Shown here: positions 38,329-46,420 of the stretch, piece by piece | Layout of the letters: each line of letters begins with the position of its first letter | How positions within the stretch are numbered: the stretch's first letter is position 1 | Assembly: GCF_019455385.1 (NCBI RefSeq) | Contig: NZ_JACOFR010000021.1 | Span: 82,782 to 146,781 of the forward strand | Length of the DNA: 64,000 bases | Origin: Bradyrhizobium sp. BR 10289 | GTDB lineage: Bacteria; Pseudomonadota; Alphaproteobacteria; Rhizobiales; Xanthobacteraceae | Direction of reading: 5' to 3' | Notes under the pieces: generated by a model | Told to the model about the DNA's origin: nothing | The model's input: only the letters and a program-made list of their open reading frames with translations | Databases searched by the model: none | Made by a program: the position numbers and the translations under genes

Positions 38329-39336
38329 ATGGAACAGCGCAAACTCGGGTCGGCCGGCCCGACCGTCTCAGCCCTCGGCCTCGGCTGCATGGGCATGTCG
38401 GAAGTCTACGGACCCGCGGATCGCGGCGAGGCCATTGCCACAGTGCACGCGGCGCTCGACGCTGGCATTACACTGCTCGACACCGGCGATTTCTACGCGA
38501 TGGGCCACAACGAGATGCTGCTCCGCGAAGCGCTGAAGGGTGTGCCGCGCGAAAAATTGCAGATCAGCGTCAAGTACGGCGCTTTGCGTGGGCCGGCCGG
38601 CGAATTCGCCGGAATGGACACCAGACCCGCTGCGACCAAAAACTTCCTTGCTTATTCGCTGCAGCGCCTCGGCACCGACTACATAGACATCTACCGCCCG
38701 GCGCGTCTCGATCCCGGCATTCCGATCGAGGAGACGATCGGCGGCATCGCCGATCTCGTGAAGGCCGGCTACGTCAAGCATATCGGCCTGTCCGAGGTCG
38801 GCTCCGACACCATCCGCCGTGCGCATGCGGTGCATCCGATCGCCGATCTCCAGATCGAATATTCGCTGATCGAGCGCGGCATCGAACGCGACATCCTGAA
38901 GACCTGCCGCGAACTCGGCATCGCCATCACCGCTTACGGCGTGCTCGCGCGCGGCCTGATCAGCGGCCATTGGACGAAGGACTCCGGCAAGACCGGCCGC
39001 GACTACCGGCTGATGACGCCGCGCTTCCAGGGCGCCAATCTCGACTCCAACCTCGCACTGGTGGAGCAGCTGCGCGCCATCGCGGGCGAGATCGGCGCAA
39101 CGCCGGCGCAGGTCGCAATCGCCTGGGTGGCGGCGCAGGGCAAGGAAATCATCCCGCTGGTCGGTGCGCGCACCCGCACACGTCTCACCGAAGCGCTCGG
39201 CGCGACCAAGGTGACGCTGACGCCGGCGCATCTTGCGACACTGGCAAAAGCCTTCCCGCCGAACGTTGCCGCCGGCACGCGCTACGCGGCCGAGCAGATG
39301 GCGCACCTCGACAGCGAGAAGCCGGCCAGCGCGTAA
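38329..39336 (+). CDS. Aldo/keto reductase
   Basis: A 335-residue (alpha/beta)8-barrel oxidoreductase. It opens 'MEQRKLGSAGPTVSALGLGCMGMS', typical of the YakC/AKR13 group. The catalytic Asp is in 'LLDTGDFYAMGHNE' with the Tyr four residues on, and the Lys in 'QISVKYG'. The usual catalytic His in 'YQxHRxD' is absent: here the strand reads 'IDIYRPARLDPGIP'. I recall a 'YRPARLD' subgroup among bacterial AKRs. The NADPH-binding tail is 'LVGARTRTRLTEALGA'. GGGAGAG precedes the ATG. Divergent from a LysR gene, which probably regulates it. Confidence 0.9.
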   Translation: MEQRKLGSAGPTVSALGLGCMGMSEVYGPADRGEAIATVHAALDAGITLLDTGDFYAMGHNEMLLREALKGVPREKLQISVKYGALRGPAGEFAGMDTRPAATKNFLAYSLQRLGTDYIDIYRPARLDPGIPIEETIGGIADLVKAGYVKHIGLSEVGSDTIRRAHAVHPIADLQIEYSLIERGIERDILKTCRELGIAITAYGVLARGLISGHWTKDSGKTGRDYRLMTPRFQGANLDSNLALVEQLRAIAGEIGATPAQVAIAWVAAQGKEIIPLVGARTRTRLTEALGATKVTLTPAHLATLAKAFPPNVAAGTRYAAEQMAHLDSEKPASA

Positions 39337-39345
39337 CCGGTGTCA

Positions 39346-40149
39346 TCAGGTGCGATGGGCGCCGAGATCCGACATCACGGGCCCATCGCCGTTGAGCGGA
39401 TTGGCGGGATCACGCGCGTAACGCAGCGTCTCGAAGCGCATCGCGCGCGCATCGATCATCAGCAGGCGGCCGACGAGGCCCTCGCCAAAGCCGACGATCT
39501 CGCGGATCGCCTCCAGCGCCATCATCGAGCCCATCACGCCCGCGAGCGCGCCCATCACGCCGGCCTCGGCGCAGGCCGGCACCGTGCCGGGCGGCGGCGC
39601 TTCCGGGAACAGGCAGCGATAGGTCGGATTGAAGTCGCCCTGCTCGTTGGTCTCGTGGGCGCGGATCGTGGTGAGCGAGCCGTCGAACGTGCCGAGCGCC
39701 GCCGTGATCAGTGGCCGCTTCGCGAAGAAGCAGGCGTCCGAGACGAGATAGCGGGTCGAGAAATTATCGGAACCGTCGAGCACCAGATCGTAGTCACCGA
39801 TCAGGCTGAGCGCGTTGTCGGCATTGAGCCAGGTGGCATGACCGACGAAGCGGACATGCGGATTGAGCGCCGCAATCCGTTCGGCCGCGCTCTCGACCTT
39901 GTGGCGGCCGATATCGGGCGTGGTGTGGATGACCTGACGCTGGAGATTCGAGAGCGACACCACGTCGTCATCGACCACACCGAGCGTGCCGATGCCGGCG
40001 GCGGCCAGATACATGAGCGCGGGCGCGCCGAGCCCGCCGGCGCCGATCACCAGCACGGAAGCCTTCTTCAGCGCAGCCTGGCCGGGACCGCCGACATCGC
40101 GCAGCACGATATGGCGGGCATAGCGTTCGAGTTCGTCCGGGCTCAGCAC
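39346..40149 (-). CDS. ThiF/MoeB/HesA-family adenylyltransferase
   Basis: A 267-residue E1-like enzyme that adenylates the C-terminal Gly-Gly of a ThiS/MoaD-type sulfur carrier. The ATP site is 'VLVIGAGGLGAPALMYLAAA', with 'NLQRQVIHTTPDIG' and 'DLVLDGSDNFSTRYLVSDAC'. A conserved Cys lies in 'PACAEAGVMG'. The two CxxC zinc pairs of E. coli MoeB are not seen: the C-terminal region reads 'DARAMRFETLRYARDP' and the first pair has a single Cys (YRCLF). This leaves the choice between MoeB and ThiF open. It is convergent with the aldo-keto reductase gene. Confidence 0.87.
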   Translation of the reverse strand: MLSPDELERYARHIVLRDVGGPGQAALKKASVLVIGAGGLGAPALMYLAAAGIGTLGVVDDDVVSLSNLQRQVIHTTPDIGRHKVESAAERIAALNPHVRFVGHATWLNADNALSLIGDYDLVLDGSDNFSTRYLVSDACFFAKRPLITAALGTFDGSLTTIRAHETNEQGDFNPTYRCLFPEAPPPGTVPACAEAGVMGALAGVMGSMMALEAIREIVGFGEGLVGRLLMIDARAMRFETLRYARDPANPLNGDGPVMSDLGAHRT

Positions 40150-40240
40150 CTTCTCTTACTCCTGAACCACCCCAATCCTGTTCGCGACCAACGAGATGTG
40201 CTTCAATGGCAGCGCGTTCAATGGGCTGGCTGGATTTGTC

Positions 40241-41599
40241 ATGAGATCGATGCTTGCGGCAACACTGATGTTGGCGTCTGCCACAGGCGCGAGCGGCCAG
40301 ATGACGACGCCACAAATCCCCGGCCCCAAGCCGAAAGTGGTCCAGACCGTCCCCGTCAAGCCGCCCGCGCTGCAGACGCCGTCAGAAACGGCGGATGGCA
40401 TGACGCAAGCAGAGCGGCTGTCGCTGCAGTCGGATCTGGCCTGGGTCGGCCAGTATAACGGCGCCATCACCGGCGACGTCTCTACGCGCATGGTCGAGGC
40501 CATCAAGGAGTACCAGAAGCTCAAGGGCAGCAAGCCGACCGGCGTGCTCAATCCGCAGGAGCGGGCCGTGCTCGCCGAGACCGCCCGGCGCAAGCAGGAC
40601 AGCGTCGGCTGGAAGATCGTGACGGAGATGACCAGCGGCGCGCGGCTCGGCATTCCCGGCAAGCTGGTGCCGAATCAGACGACCGACGCCAACGGCTCGA
40701 AATGGACCTCGCCGACCGGAACCGTGCAGGTGCTGCTCAGCCGCCGCAAGGAAGCGAACCCGACCACGGCAAAACTCGCCGATGCCGAGAAGAAGGAGCC
40801 GAACCGCAAGGTCGACTACACCGTGGTGAAGCCCGACTTCTTCGTGCTGTCAGGGTTGCAGGGCCTGAAGAAGTTTTACGTGCGCGGCACCTTCAAGGGC
40901 GACGAAGTCCGCATCATGACGATCCTCTATGATCAGGCCACCGAGAATACGGTCGAGCCGGTCGTGATCGCGATGTCGAGCGCCTTCAACGCGTTTCCGA
41001 CGGGGCCGCTGGCGGGGCCAGCGCCGCGCAAGACCGTCGAGTATGGCACCGGCATCGTCGTCAGCGACGACGGCGCGATCGTCACCGACCGCCTCGTCAC
41101 CGACAGCTGCCTTGCGATCACCATCGCCGGCTTCGGCAGTGCCGATCGCCTCGCCGAGGACAAGGAGCACGATCTTGCGCTGCTGCACATCTACGGCGCG
41201 CGCGGCCTGAAGCCGCTCAGCCTCGCAGGCGGCTTGGCGAAAACGAGCGTCGATGTCGTCGGCATCGCCGATCCGCAGAGTCAGGGCGGCGCCGCCGGCG
41301 TGTCCAGCCTCAAGGGCGCACTGGCGCCGGTCACGTCAAGCGACTCTGCGCTGTCGCCGCCGCCCGCGGTCGGCTTCTCGGGTGCCCCGGCCATCGATAG
41401 CGACGGCAAGTTCGCGGGTGTCGCACTGTTGAAGCCGGCGGTGCTCGCAGGGCCCGCGACAGCGGTGCCGGCGTCGCAGGCGGTGATGGTGTCCGCGGAG
41501 ACGGTGCGGGATTTCCTGAAAGCGAACGCCGTCACCGCGAACGGCACATCGACGGATGCGAAGGCTGCCGTCGTGCGCGTGATCTGCGTGCGGAAATAA
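40241..41599 (+). CDS. Exported peptidoglycan-binding and trypsin-like protein lacking the catalytic His
   Basis: A 452-residue exported protein. The signal peptide is MRSMLAATLMLASATGASG. A peptidoglycan-binding-like helix bundle follows (about 45-100, 'LSLQSDLAWVGQYNGAITGD' with 'EAIKEYQKLKGSKPTGVLN'), then a region of unknown fold, then a trypsin/DegP-like domain (about 265-450). Asp311 (KEHDLALL) and Ser380 (GFSGAP) fit the triad, but the 'TNxHV' histidine position is Leu285 (DGAIVTDRLVTDSC). It is therefore probably not an active protease by the standard mechanism. ATG 40241 is chosen because it begins the signal peptide; ATG 40196 is an upstream alternative. Confidence 0.75.
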   Translation: MRSMLAATLMLASATGASGQMTTPQIPGPKPKVVQTVPVKPPALQTPSETADGMTQAERLSLQSDLAWVGQYNGAITGDVSTRMVEAIKEYQKLKGSKPTGVLNPQERAVLAETARRKQDSVGWKIVTEMTSGARLGIPGKLVPNQTTDANGSKWTSPTGTVQVLLSRRKEANPTTAKLADAEKKEPNRKVDYTVVKPDFFVLSGLQGLKKFYVRGTFKGDEVRIMTILYDQATENTVEPVVIAMSSAFNAFPTGPLAGPAPRKTVEYGTGIVVSDDGAIVTDRLVTDSCLAITIAGFGSADRLAEDKEHDLALLHIYGARGLKPLSLAGGLAKTSVDVVGIADPQSQGGAAGVSSLKGALAPVTSSDSALSPPPAVGFSGAPAIDSDGKFAGVALLKPAVLAGPATAVPASQAVMVSAETVRDFLKANAVTANGTSTDAKAAVVRVICVRK

Positions 41600-41619
41600 G
41601 GCCGGCGGCAAACACAACT

Positions 41620-41759
41620 CTCGTGTCCCGGACGCGCTGCAACGCGTAGCGTTGCTGCGCAGAGCCGGGACCATGCATCCTAAAATTCTATGCAAGAAAG
41701 CTTCTGGGCCCCGGCTCTGCGCAGCGTCACTGCGTGCCGCAGCGCGTCCGGGGCACGAG
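41620..41759. repeat. 140-bp palindromic repeat (family D), complete copy
   Basis: CTCGTGTCCCGGACGCG at the left end and CGCGTCCGGGGCACGAG at the right end are near-perfect complements. An inner pair, GCGCAGAGCCGGGACC / GGCCCCGGCTCTGCGC, is nested within them. It lies between two convergent genes. A second complete copy is at 55624-55759 and a left half at 63877-63935. Confidence 0.8.
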
Positions 41760-41760
41760 A

Positions 41761-43440
41761 TCAAGCGAGCCTGAACCTGACCCCGGCCTTCGCGAGGCCT
41801 CCAGAAATGCCGACCGGCGTGCCGTCGGCGCGCCAGCAGGCGGCGCCGGTCATGGTGCCGTCGTCGTGGAAGGCGATGCCGTTCATGCCGCCGGCGACGG
41901 TCGGAACGGGCTGCACCTTATGACCGAGCGCCGCGAGCTTTGCGCGCACGGCTTCCGGTACCTTCTGCTCGACTTCGAGCGCATTGCCCTCGGTCCAGAC
42001 CCGCGGTGCCTCGACCGCTTCCTGCAAACTCATGCCATGGTCGATCAGATTGACCAGCGCCTGCATCGCGCTGGGGAAGATGCGCTTGCCGCCGGGCAGG
42101 CCGAGCGCATAGCGCAGCTTGCCGTCACGCAGCGCCATCATCGGCGACATCGAGGTCGTGACGCGCTTGCCCGGCGCGACCGACAATGCGTGGCCCGGAC
42201 GCGGATCGAACAGGTTCATGTAATTGTTGGCGATGGCGCCGAGGCCCGGGATCATGATCTTGGCGCCGAGCAGATTGTTGATGGTCTGCGTGGTCGCGAC
42301 CACGTTGCCAAAACTGTCTGCCGCCGTCATGTGGGTGGTGTGCGCACTTTCGAGCTGCGTCACGCCGGCGCCAAAGACTTGCGCGCGCGCCGGGTCGATG
42401 GCGCGGCGGCGTTCCTCGGCATAGGCCTTCGAGGTCAGCTTCTCGACGGGCACACCGACATAGTCAGGGTCTCCGCTGGCGGCGGCGCGGTCGGCGAAGG
42501 CAATCTTCAAGACTTCCGCAAGATAGTGAATGGTCTCTGCTGTACCGAAGCCGAGATTGCCGATGTCGTAACCCTCGAGAATGTTCAGCATCTGCGTGAT
42601 ATGCACGCCGGAGGCCGCGGGCGGCGGCGGGCCGAAAATGGTCCAGCCGCGATAGTCGGCGCGAATCGGCTGCCGCTCGACGGTCTTGTAGTTCGTGAGA
42701 TCGTTGCGGCGGATGAAGCCGCCGGCCTTTTCCATGTAGTCGGCGAGAATGTCGCCGAGCGGCCCTTCATAGAGCGCCTTCTCGCCGTGATCGGCGATGT
42801 ACCGCAAGGTTTCCGCATATTCCGATTGCACCACGCGCTCGCCGACCTTCAGCGGCTCGCCGTTGGGCAAGAACACCGCCGCAATCGGCTTGTCCTTGCG
42901 CATCTCAGCAGCGCATTCGCTGATGCATTCGTGCAGGTACGGCGTCGCCGCATAGCCGCGGGCGGCGTGCTTGATGGCAGGCTGCATCACGTCGGCGAGG
43001 CTCATGGTGCCGAACCTTTGCAGCGTCTCGCACCAGGCTTTCAGCGAGCCCGGCGTCGCAACCGCCTTCGCCCCGTTGAGGTTCTCGTTGCCGACGGTGT
43101 CGAACACGTCATGGGCCGAACCGGGCTTGGAGGTGTAGGTGGTGTCGCGCACCGACACGGGTGCGGTGCTCTGGCCGTCGATGAAGCGGTGGCTGCCGTC
43201 GGCAAGCCTGATATGCGCCATGCCGCCGCCGATGATGCCGACCATCATCGGCTCGACCACGGTGAGGGTGAACAGGGTGGCGATCGCGGCATCGATGGCG
43301 TTGCCGCCGGCGGCCAGCATCTCGGCGCCGGCGCTGGAGGCCAGCGGGTGATTGCTCACCACCATGCCGCGGCTGGAGACCGCCGGCATCTTCTGGCAGT
43401 CGAAGCTGGTTGCCGTCCGGTCGCGCCAATTTCCGCTCAT
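41761..43440 (-). CDS. Gamma-glutamyltransferase family Ntn-hydrolase
   Basis: A 559-residue proenzyme of the GGT family, which cleaves itself before a Thr that becomes the nucleophile. The site is in 'LESAHTTHMTAADSFGN'; the upstream 'NHPLASSAGAEMLAAGGNAI' and the downstream 'TSMSPMMALRDG' and 'GLPGGKRIFPSAMQ' are family motifs. There is no signal peptide, so the protein is probably cytoplasmic, unlike E. coli periplasmic GGT. Such GGT-like enzymes include cephalosporin acylase-like and oxamate-amidohydrolase-like members, so a glutathione substrate is not certain. A 243-bp gap separates it from the divergent ParA gene. Confidence 0.87.
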   Translation of the reverse strand: MSGNWRDRTATSFDCQKMPAVSSRGMVVSNHPLASSAGAEMLAAGGNAIDAAIATLFTLTVVEPMMVGIIGGGMAHIRLADGSHRFIDGQSTAPVSVRDTTYTSKPGSAHDVFDTVGNENLNGAKAVATPGSLKAWCETLQRFGTMSLADVMQPAIKHAARGYAATPYLHECISECAAEMRKDKPIAAVFLPNGEPLKVGERVVQSEYAETLRYIADHGEKALYEGPLGDILADYMEKAGGFIRRNDLTNYKTVERQPIRADYRGWTIFGPPPPAASGVHITQMLNILEGYDIGNLGFGTAETIHYLAEVLKIAFADRAAASGDPDYVGVPVEKLTSKAYAEERRRAIDPARAQVFGAGVTQLESAHTTHMTAADSFGNVVATTQTINNLLGAKIMIPGLGAIANNYMNLFDPRPGHALSVAPGKRVTTSMSPMMALRDGKLRYALGLPGGKRIFPSAMQALVNLIDHGMSLQEAVEAPRVWTEGNALEVEQKVPEAVRAKLAALGHKVQPVPTVAGGMNGIAFHDDGTMTGAACWRADGTPVGISGGLAKAGVRFRLA

Positions 43441-43683
43441 GCCGCTCGCCTCTCTTATTCACGGCGGCGAGCACATCATAGGCGCGATGACGGGTCCAGT
43501 ACTGGTACGGATTAACTGGCATTCCCGATTCTGCCATCATCGTATCAGTTGATTCGGACATCCGCGGTCCCCTTTGGATCGGGCAGGGCACGTCCTGAGC
43601 GAGAAGAGCTCAGCATCGAGAAGCGATGCACGTTCGCGTGGCGTTTTCCCGAGACCCAAGCAATCCAAAGGATTCATCTTCCA

Positions 43684-44427
43684 ATGCACACGATCGTACT
43701 CGCCACCCAAAAGGGCGGCAGTGGCAAAAGCACCCTCGCCATCGGCCTCGCGCTGGCGGCCAAGCAGGCCGGCTTCACCGTTCGCCTGATCGAGACCGAC
43801 CCGCAGGGCACCCTCTCCAACTGGCAGCGCCGCCGTAACAATGACGACCTCGTGGTCGAGCCGATCTATCACGCCGCCGACATCGAGCCGCGCCTGAAGA
43901 TGCTGGCCGACAGCGGCCTGCAGCTCGCGATCGTCGACACTGCGGCCGGCCTGTCCGCCGCCACCACCGCCGCGATCCGCCATTCCGACCTCTGCCTGAT
44001 CCCGGCCCGCCCGAGCGTCGCCGACATCGAGGCGACGGTCTCCACCGTCAGCGTCGCGCGCGCCTGGAAGCGTCCCTACAGCTTCGTGCTGAACCAGACC
44101 CCGATCCGCGGCCAGCGCATCGACAACGCCGCCAATACGCTTGCGGAGGAAGCCGCGCTCGATCTCGCTGAGGTGCTCGCGCGCCCGCTGATCGTGATGC
44201 GCAACGACCACCAGGACGCGCTCGCGAGCGGCCTCGCCGTCAGCGAGTTCGCGCCGAACGGCAAGTCGGCGGACGAGATCCGCGGCCTCTGGCGCTGGAT
44301 CGAGACCCGGCTCGAGCTCGAAGCCACCACCAATGTCCTGATCGACCAGGTCATCTCGGCCGCCAACGGCGTGCTTCATATCGCCGCCGAACAGACGGCG
44401 GACGAGACCACGACACTGGCGTCCTGA
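43684..44427 (+). CDS. Orphan ParA/MinD-like ATPase
   Basis: A 247-residue deviant-Walker ATPase. The P-loop is 'LATQKGGSGKSTLAIGLA', with the signature first Lys. 'IETDPQGTLSNWQRRR' is the A' motif and 'AIVDTAAGLSAATTAA' the Walker B region. It resembles ParA proteins that position protein or DNA cargo. No parB, chromosomal parS pair or plasmid replication gene lies next to it, and the chromosomal parAB genes would be expected elsewhere near gidB. ATG 43684 begins two residues before the first strand; the upstream in-frame extension looks non-coding. A terminator follows at 44454-44480. Confidence 0.85.
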   Translation: MHTIVLATQKGGSGKSTLAIGLALAAKQAGFTVRLIETDPQGTLSNWQRRRNNDDLVVEPIYHAADIEPRLKMLADSGLQLAIVDTAAGLSAATTAAIRHSDLCLIPARPSVADIEATVSTVSVARAWKRPYSFVLNQTPIRGQRIDNAANTLAEEAALDLAEVLARPLIVMRNDHQDALASGLAVSEFAPNGKSADEIRGLWRWIETRLELEATTNVLIDQVISAANGVLHIAAEQTADETTTLAS

Positions 44428-44453
44428 GCGGGGCGATCGCTCGGACGACAGCT

Positions 44454-44480
44454 GGCCCTTCGCCATCCGGAAGGGCCTTT
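44454..44480 (+). terminator. Intrinsic terminator after the ParA-like gene
   Basis: GGCCCTTC (44454-44461) pairs with GAAGGGCC (44470-44477), followed by TTT. It lies 27 bp after the stop codon. Confidence 0.7.
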
Positions 44481-44486
44481 AGCGAC

Positions 44487-44672
44487 GAAGCAATCCGGTC
44501 ACCAGCCCGGCCGGATTGCTTCGCTTCGCGTTTGGGCGGTGGCGAACGCACCCTCGAACGAAATCTCGAAAACAACCCCGTGCACAGTAGAACCGCTGCC
44601 GGCGGAAGAATTGCGGCGACGGCGCGCAGACGTCTGAACTGTCAGGCAAAACGGCTGCGCTCGCAATGACGG
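44487..44672. repeat. Palindromic repeat region (family E) between parA-like gene and mutM
   Basis: GAAGCAATCCGG (44487-44498) and CCGGATTGCTTC (44511-44522) form a perfect 12-bp stem with a 12-nt loop. Further on, GGCTGCGCTCGCAATGACGGG (part of 44650-44672) matches the tail that usually follows 'ggattgcttcgct' in Bradyrhizobium repeats, as I recall. The rest of this convergent gap shows no gene. Confidence 0.6.
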
Positions 44673-44694
44673 GTGGAGAGAGGCAACCCGATCC

Positions 44695-45576
44695 TCACTT
44701 CTGACATTTCGGACACCAGAACGTCGACCGGCCGTTCTGGGTGAAGCGCTTGACCGTGCCGCCGCAGCCGGGCGTCGTGCATTTTTCGCCCTCGCGGTCA
44801 TAGACCTTGAACGAATGCTGGAAATAGCCGAGCTCACCCGAGGTCTGGCGGTGATCGCGCAGTGACGATCCGCCGGCCTTGATGGCGTCGTTGAGCACGG
44901 TGTGGATCGCACCGACCAATCGTTTGGCGTAATCGGTCGGTTCGCCCCTCTTGGTCGAGAGTGTCGCGGCAATGCGGCGCGGCGACAGATGCGAGCGATG
45001 CAGGGCCTCGCAGACATAGATGTTGCCGAGCCCCGCGACCACGCGCTGATCCAGCAATGCGGCTTTCAGGCTGGTGGTCTTGTCCTGGCAGGCGCGTGCC
45101 AGCATCGCGGCGTCGAATTCGTTGCCGAGCGGCTCGGGGCCGAGACCGCGCAGCAGCGGCTCGTCCTCAAGCGCGTCGCGCGCGATCACTTTCATGTAAC
45201 CGAAGCGCCTGGGATCGTTGAAGACGATGTCGGCGCCGGAGGACATCCGAAACAGCACGTGGTCGTGCGTGGAGTCCTTACCCTTGGGATAATGAAACTC
45301 ACCCGGCGCGGCCTCGTCGTCCGGCTTGATGACGCGGAACGAGCCCGACATGCCCAGATGCATCAGCAGCACGTCGCCGGAGCCGAGATCGGCCATGAGA
45401 TATTTTGCACGGCGGCCGAGCCCGGTGACGATCTGCCCCTTCAGCCGGGCCACGAAGTCCGGCTGGAACGGAAACCGCAGATCCGGCCGGCGGGCCTCCG
45501 CGACCAGGATCTTTGCGCCCTCCATGACGGGCTGAAGGCCGCGGCGGACGGTCTCGACTTCGGGCAATTCAGGCAT
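44695..45576 (-). CDS. mutM: Formamidopyrimidine-DNA glycosylase
   Basis: A 293-residue base-excision repair enzyme that removes 8-oxoguanine. The N-terminus MPELPEVETVRRGL supplies the Pro2 nucleophile and Glu3. The helix-two-turn-helix region has 'RVVAGLGNIYVCEALHRSHL'. The C-terminal zinc finger is 'CTTPGCGGTVKRF' with 'STFWCPKCQK'. It is slightly longer than E. coli Fpg (269). Divergent from ubiE across 82 bp that must hold both promoters; no convincing hexamers seen. Confidence 0.96.
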   Translation of the reverse strand: MPELPEVETVRRGLQPVMEGAKILVAEARRPDLRFPFQPDFVARLKGQIVTGLGRRAKYLMADLGSGDVLLMHLGMSGSFRVIKPDDEAAPGEFHYPKGKDSTHDHVLFRMSSGADIVFNDPRRFGYMKVIARDALEDEPLLRGLGPEPLGNEFDAAMLARACQDKTTSLKAALLDQRVVAGLGNIYVCEALHRSHLSPRRIAATLSTKRGEPTDYAKRLVGAIHTVLNDAIKAGGSSLRDHRQTSGELGYFQHSFKVYDREGEKCTTPGCGGTVKRFTQNGRSTFWCPKCQK

Positions 45577-45658
45577 GGTCAGGCATTCACCTTATGGAGG
45601 CGGTGTGATAGCGCCATTGCGGCGGGCAGGCTATGGTCCGCCCTCGTGGAGTAGAGTA

Positions 45659-46420
45659 ATGGATCGGCCGGGCGAAACCACGCATTTTGGCTTCAAGGAC
45701 GTTCCCCTCGGGGACAAGCAGACGCTGGTGAACGATGTGTTTCACAGCGTGGCGTCGCGCTATGATTTGATGAACGATCTGATGTCCGGTGGCCTGCACC
45801 GGGTCTGGAAGGACATCATGATCAACGCGCTCAACCCGCCCAGGGGCGACCGGCCGTTCGCGTTGCTCGACGTCGCCGGCGGCACCGGCGATATCTCGTT
45901 CCGCGCCGCCAAGGCGGCGGGCGCTGGCTTCCATGCTACCGTCTGCGACATCAATTCCGGGATGCTCGACGTCGGCCGCGAGCGCGCCATCAAGCAACAT
46001 CTCGAGACCCAGGTCGATTTCGTCGAAGGCAATGCCGAAGCGCTCGCCTTCGCCGACCGCAGCTTTGACGCATATACGATCGCCTTCGGCATTCGCAACG
46101 TGCCACGGATCGATCTTGCGCTGCGCGAGGCCTATCGCGTGCTGAAGCCCGGCAGCCGTTTCCTGTGCCTGGAATTCTCCACCGTCGAGATGCCGGGCCT
46201 CGACAAGCTCTATGACCTGTTCTCGTTCAAGGTGATCCCGCCGCTCGGCCGCATGGTCACGGGCGACGCCGAGTCTTACCAATATCTGGTCGAATCGATC
46301 CGCAAGTTTCCGAAGCCGAACGCCTTCGCCGACATGATCCGCGACGCCGGCTTTGCCCGCGTGAGCTGGCAGACCCTGTCCGGCGGCATCGTCGCACTGC
46401 ATTCGGGCTGGCGTTTGTGA
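45659..46420 (+). CDS. ubiE: 2-polyprenyl-benzoquinol C-methyltransferase UbiE
   Basis: A 253-residue SAM-dependent methyltransferase of ubiquinone synthesis. The SAM loop is 'LLDVAGGTGDISFRAAKAAG'. UbiE signatures are 'FHSVASRYDLMNDLMSGGLH' at the N-terminus and 'FGIRNVPRIDLALREAYRVL'; 'EFSTVEMPGLDKLYDLFSF' precedes the tail 'VSWQTLSGGIVALHSGWRL'. ATG 45659 with GTGGAG upstream is chosen over in-frame starts that would run back into mutM's promoter. The stop overlaps the ubiB GTG (GTGA), so the two are coupled. Confidence 0.95.
   Translation: MDRPGETTHFGFKDVPLGDKQTLVNDVFHSVASRYDLMNDLMSGGLHRVWKDIMINALNPPRGDRPFALLDVAGGTGDISFRAAKAAGAGFHATVCDINSGMLDVGRERAIKQHLETQVDFVEGNAEALAFADRSFDAYTIAFGIRNVPRIDLALREAYRVLKPGSRFLCLEFSTVEMPGLDKLYDLFSFKVIPPLGRMVTGDAESYQYLVESIRKFPKPNAFADMIRDAGFARVSWQTLSGGIVALHSGWRL

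Noticed and set aside
43684..44427. Plasmid partition locus or sign of an integrated plasmid
   Set aside because: There is no parB, replication gene, integrase or composition change, and both flanks are core housekeeping genes.
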